DNA from: an uncultured Clostridia bacterium
GTDB taxonomy: Bacteria; Bacillota; Clostridia; Oscillospirales; Oscillospiraceae
NCBI GenBank assembly: GCA_945613045.1
Contig: CALZAG010000044.1
Span: 1-10,325 of the forward strand
DNA length: 10,325 nucleotides
Reading direction: 5' to 3'
Positions within the stretch are counted from its first letter, which is position 1. Every line of letters starts with the position of its first letter. Below, piece by piece: positions 1-4,939 of the stretch. The translations under genes and the position numbers were made by a program. The notes beneath the pieces were generated by a model. That model was not told the DNA's origin. It saw only the letters and a program-made list of their open reading frames with translations, and searched no databases.

Positions 1-75
1 CTGAGCTACCTCATCGACAACGCCGGCTACAGGTCGGCGGTGCTGAGCTTTCTGCGCTCCGTCGGCGTGGTTTAA
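1..75 (+). CDS. 3' end of an unrecognised gene (partial)
   Basis: Reading frame 1 is open from the window edge to a TAA at 73-75, giving 24 residues that start LSYLIDNAGYRS and end SVGVV. Codon choice is GC-rich in the third position, like the gene that follows. The tail is too short to assign to a family. The next gene starts 32 bases downstream with no terminator or promoter visible between, so the two are probably co-transcribed. I cannot say what this protein does; a regulator or another sugar-metabolism protein would fit the neighbour but nothing in the residues shows it. Confidence 0.6.
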   Translation: MSYLIDNAGYRSAVLSFLRSVGVV

Positions 76-107
76 GGCGGGAATAATGAAGAAAACACGG
101 TGATATT

Positions 108-2492
108 ATGAAGTACAAGGCGCTTATCGAAAAAATGACCCTTGAGGAAAAGGCCTCGCTCTGCTCGGGCAGGGACTTCTGGAACACTAAGGCCATAGAG
201 CGGCTGGGCATACCCTCGATGATGCTCACCGACGGCCCCCACGGTCTGCGCAAGCAGGGCGGCAGGGTCGATCATCTGGGTCTTAACCGCTCCATCCCCG
301 CCACCTGCTTTCCCACGGCCTCGGCCGCGGCCAACAGCTGGGACGAGGAGCTCATCGAGGAGATGGGAAAGCGGCTCGGCCTTGAGGCAAAAGCCGAGAA
401 GGTGAGCGTGCTGCTCGGGCCGGGCGTGAATATAAAGCGCAGCCCGCTGTGCGGCAGGAACTTTGAATACTACTCCGAGGACCCATACCTCGCCGGCAAG
501 TGCGCCGCCGCGCTCATCCGCGGCATACAGTCAAACGGCATCTCCGCCTGCGTCAAGCACTTTGCCGCAAACTCCCAGGAGCTTCTGCGCATGACCAACG
601 ACTCGGTCGTTGACGAGCGCACCCTGCGCGAGATATACCTGCCGGCCTTTGAAGCGGCAGTCAGGGAGGGCGGCGTCGGCTGCGTCATGACCTCATACAA
701 CAGGGTCAACGGCGTCTACGCCAACGAGAACACCCACCTTCTGCAGGATATCCTGTTCGGCGACTGGGGCTACAGGGGCATGGTCGTGACCGACTGGGGC
801 GGCGATAACGACAGAGTACGCGGCCTCATCGCGGGAGACCACCTCGAAATGCCCGGCACCAGAGGCGATACCGACCGGCAGATAGTTTTCGCCGTGCGCA
901 GCGGCGAGCTGAACGAGCAGCTTCTTGACGAGCGCGTCGACGTGCTGCTCGACACGGTGTTCTCCGCCGGAGCGGCGTTTAAGGAGAACGTGAGCTTCAG
1001 CAAAGCCGAGCACCACGCCTTTGCCGCGAGGCTCGCCGCCGAGTGCGCCGTGCTGCTGAAAAACGAGGGCGGCATACTGCCCATAAAGCCCGGCAGCCGC
1101 GTCGCGGTCATCGGCGATTTCGCGGAAACCCCGCGGTATCAGGGCGCGGGCAGCTCGCACATCGAGCCGACCATGCTCGATAACGGCCTTGACGCGCTCA
1201 AAAAAGCCGGCGTCAACGTCGTCGGCTTCTCGCGGGGCTTCAGGCGCATGGGCGGCGAGAGCAAAAGGCTGCTCAGGGAGGCCTGCCGCCTTGCCGAAAG
1301 CGCCGATATCGTCCTGCTGTGGCTGGGTCTTGACGAGGGCAGCGAGGCCGAGGGCGCCGACCGGACGCATATGCGCCTGCCGGAAAATCAGCTAAGGCTG
1401 CTTGAGGAGCTAAAAAAGGTAAATCCCAACATCGCGGTCGTGCTCTCCTGCGGCGGCGCCGTCGAGACCGGCTGGGATGAAAACGTCAAGGCCGTGCTGT
1501 ACGGCGGTCTTGGCGGTCAGGCGGGCGCGGGCGCGATCGCGGAGCTGCTCACGGGAAAGCAGAATCCCTCGGGCAAGCTGGCCGAGACCCTGCCGTACCG
1601 CCTTGAGGACACGCCCTGCGCAAACTACTACCCCGGCACCGAGGCCACCAGCGAATACCGCGAGGGCCTGTACGTCGGCTACCGCTACTACGACACGGCG
1701 GACGTCCCCGTGAAATACCCCTTCGGCTTCGGCCTGAGCTACACGAGCTTTGAGTACGGCGGCATGAGCCTTGACGGCGCGGGCGTGAGCTTCACCGTCA
1801 AAAACACCGGCTCCGTCGCGGGAGCCGAGATAGCGCAGGTGTACGTCGCGCCGAAATGCGGCGGCGTTTTCCGTCCGAAAAAGGAGCTGCGCGGCTTTGC
1901 GCGCGTGTATCTTGAGCCGGGCGAGAGCCGCAGCGTACATATAGAGCTTCCCGAGCGCGCCTTCGCCTACTGGAACACGGTCACAGGCGGCTGGGCCGTC
2001 GAGGGCGGGAGCTACGAGGTGCTCGTCGGAAGCTCCTCGCGCGACATCCGTCTGAGCGCGGAGCTCACCAAGCCCGGCGACGGCGCTCCGGACCCCTACA
2101 CGGACGAGGTCTTCGCGCCCTACCGCTCGGCGGACATAACACCCGTCCCCGACGACCGCTTCGCCGCCCGGCTCGGGCGGGCTAGACCGCCGCGGCTCTG
2201 GGACCGCGCCGCGCCGCTTGAATCCAATTCCGCCATCCTCCAGGGCGCATACCTCCGGCGCGGCCTCGGAAGGCTCATTTATGAGCTCGTAGATACCGTC
2301 CGCCGTGTGCTGCTGCTTGTCGGAGATAAGGGCGGCGCTAACAACGCCATATTCGCCCTGAGCCTGCCCTACCGCGGGCTTGCGCGCTTCACCGGTTACT
2401 TCACCGAGGCGCGGGCAAGGGCGCTCGTGCGCGTCATAAACCGCGAAAAAGGCGCTCTGCGGGGCTTCCTGAGCGCGGGACGCGATAAATGA
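108..2492 (+). CDS. Glycoside hydrolase family 3 beta-glycosidase
   Basis: This 794-residue protein is a GH3 enzyme that hydrolyses terminal beta-linked glucose or related sugars from oligosaccharides. The N-terminal barrel (about 1-290) carries KHFAAN (K150, H151), SYNRVNG and VVTDWGG, where D229 is the expected catalytic nucleophile. The alpha/beta sandwich starts near LLKNEGGILPI (about 312-325) and holds EGADR, whose E415 is the likely acid/base by analogy with EGYDR motifs in the family. No PA14 insert is seen. YPFGFGLSYTSF (about 537-548) leads into a fibronectin-III-like domain to about residue 650. A further 140 residues form a C-terminal extension with a helical end. No signal peptide is visible, so it should act in the cytoplasm on imported oligosaccharides. 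The start at 108 has only a weak Shine-Dalgarno (GGTGA at 99-103), consistent with translation in an operon. Exact substrate (glucose, xylose, arabinose or mixed) cannot be read from the sequence. Confidence 0.93.
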   Translation: MKYKALIEKMTLEEKASLCSGRDFWNTKAIERLGIPSMMLTDGPHGLRKQGGRVDHLGLNRSIPATCFPTASAAANSWDEELIEEMGKRLGLEAKAEKVSVLLGPGVNIKRSPLCGRNFEYYSEDPYLAGKCAAALIRGIQSNGISACVKHFAANSQELLRMTNDSVVDERTLREIYLPAFEAAVREGGVGCVMTSYNRVNGVYANENTHLLQDILFGDWGYRGMVVTDWGGDNDRVRGLIAGDHLEMPGTRGDTDRQIVFAVRSGELNEQLLDERVDVLLDTVFSAGAAFKENVSFSKAEHHAFAARLAAECAVLLKNEGGILPIKPGSRVAVIGDFAETPRYQGAGSSHIEPTMLDNGLDALKKAGVNVVGFSRGFRRMGGESKRLLREACRLAESADIVLLWLGLDEGSEAEGADRTHMRLPENQLRLLEELKKVNPNIAVVLSCGGAVETGWDENVKAVLYGGLGGQAGAGAIAELLTGKQNPSGKLAETLPYRLEDTPCANYYPGTEATSEYREGLYVGYRYYDTADVPVKYPFGFGLSYTSFEYGGMSLDGAGVSFTVKNTGSVAGAEIAQVYVAPKCGGVFRPKKELRGFARVYLEPGESRSVHIELPERAFAYWNTVTGGWAVEGGSYEVLVGSSSRDIRLSAELTKPGDGAPDPYTDEVFAPYRSADITPVPDDRFAARLGRARPPRLWDRAAPLESNSAILQGAYLRRGLGRLIYELVDTVRRVLLLVGDKGGANNAIFALSLPYRGLARFTGYFTEARARALVRVINREKGALRGFLSAGRDK

Positions 2493-2521
2493 CGGCCGCG
2501 GCGGATACAAATTTTTTCTTT

Positions 2522-2550
2522 TTGACATCCGTACCGCTTTGTGCTAAAAT
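2522..2550 (+). promoter_or_regulatory. Promoter P1 for the 92-residue orphan gene
   Basis: A perfect -35 TTGACA (2522-2527) is followed after 17 bases by TAAAAT (2545-2550). It sits in the AT-rich gap just downstream of the GH3 stop. It would give a leader of about 120 bases before the ATG at 2677. Confidence 0.7.
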
Positions 2551-2601
2551 ACCAATACTGCATAAAATACGTGCTGTGTTTTGGAAGCGGCAATATTGTT
2601 G

Positions 2602-2631
2602 TTTACAAATTGTAGCTAAATGTGGTATAGT
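2602..2631 (+). promoter_or_regulatory. Promoter P2 for the 92-residue orphan gene
   Basis: TTTACA (2602-2607) and TATAGT (2626-2631) are 18 bases apart, and TGG immediately before TATAGT makes it an extended -10. A short palindrome TACAA-A-TTGTA (2604-2614) overlaps the -35 and could be an operator. The predicted start near 2638 leaves a leader of about 40 bases to the ribosome binding site and start. Confidence 0.65.
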
Positions 2632-2676
2632 AACTGCATCGGAATAACTAAGAATAAAATTGGGAGGAATTCAATC

Positions 2677-2955
2677 ATGTGCATTAAGGCAATCGCCAAC
2701 TTTGACTTTGAGGCTGCCAAGGATCATGTCAAGGAAACCATCAAGTATCTCGACGCGGGCAAGATCCTCGGCGTTGCAGGTCTCGCTCTTGAGCTCGACC
2801 CCAAGGCGCTCGTAAATAAGGTCAAGGATAAGCTCTCCGACGAGGACGTCAAGCTCGCCGTTCAGAAGAAGCTGAGACTCGTTTCCGACATCGTCGGCTG
2901 GGTTCCCACCTACATCGAAGGTCTCGTTGGCGCAGTTCAGGGCTACAAAGCCTGA
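2677..2955 (+). CDS. Orphan 92-residue protein, unknown function
   Basis: The start ATG at 2677 is set by GGGAGG (2662-2667) with a 9-base gap; an in-frame upstream ATG at 2620 overlaps promoter P2 and is rejected. The protein begins MCIKAIANFDFEAAKDH and ends AVQGYKA. It looks mostly helical, rich in Lys, Asp, Leu and Val, with two charged amphipathic stretches (about 12-25 and 42-68) separated by a small hydrophobic patch (about 30-38), and a C-terminal hydrophobic end around GWVPTYIEGLVGAV. There is no signal peptide, cysteine motif or clear membrane helix; the only Cys is residue 2. I do not recognise a family. Two promoters upstream, a strong ribosome binding site, frequent codons such as AAG, CTC and GTC, and a strong terminator immediately after suggest an abundant, independently transcribed cytoplasmic protein. 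Confidence 0.85.
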   Translation: MCIKAIANFDFEAAKDHVKETIKYLDAGKILGVAGLALELDPKALVNKVKDKLSDEDVKLAVQKKLRLVSDIVGWVPTYIEGLVGAVQGYKA

Positions 2956-2973
2956 GCCATACCGTCAATATCG

Positions 2974-3008
2974 AAAAAACTCCGGAGCGAAAGCTTCGGA
3001 GTTTTTTT
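2974..3008 (+). terminator. Rho-independent terminator of the orphan gene
   Basis: ACTCCGGAGC and GCTTCGGAGT pair around a GAAA tetraloop (one G-T wobble), extended by an A-run on the left and followed by seven T (3002-3008). The A-run/T-run symmetry means it could also stop transcription arriving from the right. Confidence 0.9.
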
Positions 3009-3037
3009 ATCTGTCTGAAATCATCCTGCCGACTGGC

Positions 3038-3105
3038 GGACGGCCAATGGCCGCCCCTACGGGTGCAGGGTTTTTATTGACGCTGTCATTTAGGTAATGG
3101 TTATA
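3038..3105. repeat. Direct repeat copy A (GGCCAATGGCC family)
   Basis: This copy shares a 21-base identical core (3038-3058, containing ACGGCCAATGGCCGCCCC) with copy B at 3316-3336. Both copies have CTGTCATT and AATGGT at matching spacing further right (3083-3090 and 3096-3101 here). The core is centred on the near-palindrome GGCCAATGGCC. From memory, GGCCATTGGCCGCCCC-type intergenic repeats are frequent in gut Clostridia. The right part also carries TTGACG (3077-3082), 18 bases, then TTATAT preceded by TGG, which reads as a possible extended -10 promoter pointing into the inverted repeat. Confidence 0.75.
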
Positions 3106-3283
3106 TGCCGACTATCTCAATTATCACCGGTCGGGCTGTCGCAATATAGAAACGCACTATCTTAATGCGAATTGGCGGTCTGCCAAGACCGAGCATCGCT
3201 CGTCCGCCGGCGGCTGCCGGGAAGCAATTCGCATTCAAATCGTGCGTGTCGCTTTTGCGCTGTCCCGACCGGTGAGATCGGCA
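3106..3283. repeat. Large imperfect inverted repeat with hairpins in its loop
   Basis: The arms (3106-3174 and 3225-3283) pair through several perfect blocks: TGCCGA with TCGGCA, TCTC with GAGA, ACCGGTCGGG (3126-3135) with CCCGACCGGT (3264-3273), and AATGCGAATTG (3164-3174) with CAATTCGCATT (3225-3235). The loop of about 50 bases contains its own hairpins: CGGTC/GACCG (3176-3191), GAGC/GCTC (3191-3201) and the palindrome CCGCCGGCGG (3204-3213). The whole would fold as a long stem topped by a branched loop, as RNA or as a DNA cruciform. No protein is encoded convincingly. It may be a non-autonomous mobile element or a structured RNA. Confidence 0.75.
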
Positions 3284-3315
3284 ATGGTCATTTTATTTCC
3301 CGCCTGTCGGTGGAC

Positions 3316-3381
3316 GGACGGCCAATGGCCGCCCCTGCAGGCGCGACTATAAAACCACTGTCATTCGGAGAATGGTAAAAT
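3316..3381. repeat. Direct repeat copy B (GGCCAATGGCC family)
   Basis: This is the second copy of the repeat at 3038-3105, in the same orientation. The 21-base core at 3316-3336 is identical; CTGTCATT (3358-3365) and AATGGT (3371-3376) keep the same 13-base offset as in copy A, while bases between have diverged. TGG-TAAAAT (3373-3381) resembles an extended -10 at the position equivalent to TGG-TTATAT in copy A, but no -35 is clear here. Together the copies bracket the inverted repeat. Confidence 0.75.
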
Positions 3382-3444
3382 ACCGAAAACCTCCGCAGAT
3401 AATAACCGGGCCACGGGACCGCGGATCGCCGTATGGCAAGACCG

Positions 3445-4068
3445 TCAGCCCTGAACGGTTATCGTATCGGCGGCGGTGATCCTGCCGATGTCCTTTCCGC
3501 CGTAGGTGCCATAGAAATCCCAGCTTACGGAAACGGGGATGCTGACGGTCTCGCCGAGCTCCGCAGGCACGGTCAGGGTCATGCTCGTCATGGGCGCGGC
3601 GTTCATATACTGCTCGCTCTTATAGCTGATGCCCGGGCTCGTGAAGCTGTAGTCGGTGCCGTTTACGTTCACAACGCCGTTGTGCGGGCCGACGGAGAGC
3701 GTGTAGGAATACAGCACAAGGTCGAGCTGCAGCGTAAGCTCCCTGTCGTTTGCCGAGCTGACCGACCAGTTGACCTGCATATTGAGCTTGGTTCCGGTAT
3801 TGCTGGAAAAGCTTCCGGATTCGCTGACCGTGCGGGTGCTGGCGGCGGGCGTGGGCTCGGGCGCGGAGGTCGGCTGGGCTGTGGGGAGCACGGTCGGCTG
3901 CGGCGACGGGGTCGCGGCGGCGACGGCATTGTCGCTGACCTCGGGCTTTTCGCTCACGGACGGCGCATTGCGCTTGATGCTGCTTCCGGTCGCCCACGCG
4001 GATATGGCGGCAATGATGATCAGTACCAGCACCAGGCTTATAAATACATTGGTTCTGTGCTTATCCAT
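3445..4068 (-). CDS. Membrane-anchored extracytoplasmic protein with Pro/Thr-rich linker
   Basis: The chosen start is the ATG at 4066-4068 (MDKHRTN), because GGAG (4075-4078) lies 6 bases before it; the frame stays open upstream but that part overlaps the -10 box. The 207-residue product has a basic N-tail, one hydrophobic helix (about 8-26, VFISLVLVLIIIAAISAW), a low-complexity linker rich in Pro, Thr, Ala and Ser (about 44-76), then a domain of about 125 residues full of alternating polar/hydrophobic strands (for example TLQLDLVLYSYTLSV, SMTLTVPAELGETV) that suggests a beta-sandwich. It has no LPXTG motif or lipobox. It is expected to be anchored by its N-terminus with the beta domain outside the cell. 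I do not recognise the family; a role in wall or ligand contact is a guess from the architecture. Confidence 0.85.
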   Translation of the reverse strand: MDKHRTNVFISLVLVLIIIAAISAWATGSSIKRNAPSVSEKPEVSDNAVAAATPSPQPTVLPTAQPTSAPEPTPAASTRTVSESGSFSSNTGTKLNMQVNWSVSSANDRELTLQLDLVLYSYTLSVGPHNGVVNVNGTDYSFTSPGISYKSEQYMNAAPMTSMTLTVPAELGETVSIPVSVSWDFYGTYGGKDIGRITAADTITVQG

Positions 4069-4110
4069 ACATTTCTCCGTTCTGCCGCTGCGCGGCAAGT
4101 GCTGTAATCG

Positions 4111-4116
4111 ATTATA
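4111..4116 (-). promoter_or_regulatory. -10 box for the minus-strand membrane protein
   Basis: On the minus strand a perfect TATAAT lies about 42 bases before the start codon. TTGACG occurs upstream of it but only 10 bases away, so no correctly spaced -35 is seen. The gene may depend on an activator or on a degenerate -35. Confidence 0.45.
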
Positions 4117-4180
4117 CACCATCCCCCGTCAAAAATCCATACCTTAAGCGATCCCGTGCTCCGACAGTTTTCGGGATTTG

Positions 4181-4210
4181 TTGACAAATGGGGGCAAAAA
4201 TATATATAAT
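4181..4210 (+). promoter_or_regulatory. Promoter of the PepSY-domain gene
   Basis: Perfect hexamers TTGACA (4181-4186) and TATAAT (4205-4210) are 18 bases apart. Just upstream, ATCCCG (4151-4156) and CGGGAT (4172-4177) form an inverted repeat that could bind a regulator or end an opposing transcript. Transcription should begin near 4217, only about 14 bases before the ribosome binding site. Confidence 0.75.
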
Positions 4211-4246
4211 ATGTTATTGAATCATTGCCGGGGGGAGTGGAGCTGC

Positions 4247-4693
4247 TTGGCAAAGGGTGGAAAACATCTGAATACCCGGTCCCGCAGAAGATCCGCGGGC
4301 AGCCGCAGCGGCGCGCACCTGTCGGAGGCGGACAGGGCGCGGGCGGCAAGGTGCAGGGCCCGCCATATCCGGCGGCGCGGCCAGCTCCGCGCGGGGGCGC
4401 CCCAGATGCTCATAATGCTGCTGTTGTGCGTCTTCATGATATCGCCTCTCAGAGGCTGCCAGATCACCGACAGCGGCTTCATCGGCTATGCCGCGGCGCA
4501 GGAGATCGCTTTCGGCGACGCCGGCATCTCACAGGACAAGGCAAACGACGTTTCGGCCGAAATGATAAAGCTCGACGGGCAGCTGTACTACAAAGTGCAG
4601 TTTTCAGGCTCCGTCACGGACTACAGATACATCATCGACGCCGAGACCGGCGATATCCTCGCTCAGGGCTTTTACCGGATCGGGGAAACGTAA
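4247..4693 (+). CDS. PepSY-domain membrane protein with Arg-rich N-terminus
   Basis: Transcription starts near 4217, which excludes the upstream ATG at 4178. GGGGGAG (4231-4237) is 9 bases before a TTG at 4247, so TTG is the preferred start, giving 148 residues. An ATG at 4406 would give 95 residues but lacks a good ribosome binding site. Residues 1-53 hold 14 Arg and only two acidic residues; a hydrophobic segment follows (about 54-66, MLIMLLLCVFMI), then LRGC, which is not a good lipobox. The last 65 residues match the PepSY pattern: AGISQDKAND, YYKVQFSG, then YRYIIDAETGDIL. PepSY domains are small extracytoplasmic domains linked to peptidase inhibition or signal sensing. The likely topology is a basic cytoplasmic tail, one helix and an external PepSY domain. 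A second frame is also open across this GC-rich stretch, but the PepSY match fixes this one. Confidence 0.75.
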   Translation: MAKGGKHLNTRSRRRSAGSRSGAHLSEADRARAARCRARHIRRRGQLRAGAPQMLIMLLLCVFMISPLRGCQITDSGFIGYAAAQEIAFGDAGISQDKANDVSAEMIKLDGQLYYKVQFSGSVTDYRYIIDAETGDILAQGFYRIGET

Positions 4694-4776
4694 AAAGTTT
4701 AGACACATTTGCTCAAAGTGTGTAAATTTTGGTGCATATATCACAAAAAACCTCACTTTGAAGGCATATATTGTGG
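4694..4776. promoter_or_regulatory. Repeat-rich control region upstream of the flavoenzyme
   Basis: Between the PepSY stop and the -35 of the flavoenzyme promoter are several symmetric motifs: TCAAAGTG (4713-4720) with its exact complement CACTTTGA (4754-4761); the same GCATATAT twice (4734-4741 and 4764-4771), exactly 30 bases apart, close to three helical turns; and an imperfect palindrome ACACATTTG-CT-CAAAGTGTG (about 4703-4722). No T-run terminator is evident. These look like binding sites for a dimeric regulator; which one is unknown. Confidence 0.45.
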
Positions 4777-4805
4777 TTGCATCCTCTGAAAATTTGTGTT
4801 ATACT
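4777..4805 (+). promoter_or_regulatory. Promoter of the flavoenzyme gene
   Basis: TTGCAT (4777-4782) and TATACT (4800-4805) are separated by 17 bases, and TGT directly before TATACT gives an extended -10. The predicted start near 4812 leaves a leader of about 128 bases. Confidence 0.7.
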
Positions 4806-4826
4806 GTTAACGCTATTGTGAAGTCG

Positions 4827-4895
4827 CACGCCCGTTTGAGGCGTGATACTACTTTGTAAACGTTCGATACCGCAGTTTTACCGGGCTGCCGTATC
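4827..4895 (+). other. Leader hairpins of the flavoenzyme mRNA
   Basis: Two stem-loops fall in the leader. CACGCC (4827-4832) pairs with GGCGTG (4840-4845) around a 7-base loop. GATAC-C-GCAG (4866-4875) pairs with CTGC-C-GTATC (4886-4895) with one C-C mismatch and a 10-base loop. Neither is followed by a T-run, so they are not terminators. The region does not match a riboswitch class that I recognise. Confidence 0.4.
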
Positions 4896-4939
4896 ACCGT
4901 GTTAAATAGTAAATCATATTTAAAGGAAGGAAGAACCAT

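Larger units (their letters stand above)
3009..3444. other. Gene-free stretch filled by repeats
   Basis: No convincing protein gene lies here; the only open frame on the plus strand (3172-3378) runs through the repeat structures and has no ribosome binding site. The content is direct repeat A, the inverted repeat, direct repeat B, and about 60 bases (3382-3444) of unassigned sequence rich in CCGCGG-type short palindromes next to the 3' end of the minus-strand gene. I see no clear T-run terminator for that gene. Confidence 0.7.

Noticed and set aside
1410..2528. 372-codon minus-strand open frame opposite the GH3 gene
   Set aside because: It is antisense to the GH3 catalytic and fibronectin-like domains, without its own ribosome binding site or known motifs.
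3172..3378. 68-codon frame in the repeat region
   Set aside because: It spans the inverted-repeat loop, right arm and direct repeat B, has no ribosome binding site and is explained by the repeat sequence.
3038..3381. CRISPR array
   Set aside because: There are only two direct repeat copies 278 bases apart, with diverged interiors and a palindromic insert, not short regular repeats with unique spacers; no cas genes are nearby.
3433..4107. Long plus-strand open frame opposite the Pro/Thr-linker protein
   Set aside because: It is the antisense shadow of the minus-strand gene. That gene has a ribosome binding site, a -10 box and a sensible membrane-anchor architecture, while the plus-strand product is low-complexity Gly/Arg sequence.
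4225..4725. Alternative plus-strand frame over the PepSY gene
   Set aside because: It is open because of high GC, but its product is Gly/Pro/Arg low complexity, whereas the chosen frame contains the membrane helix and PepSY pattern and fits the TTG start.
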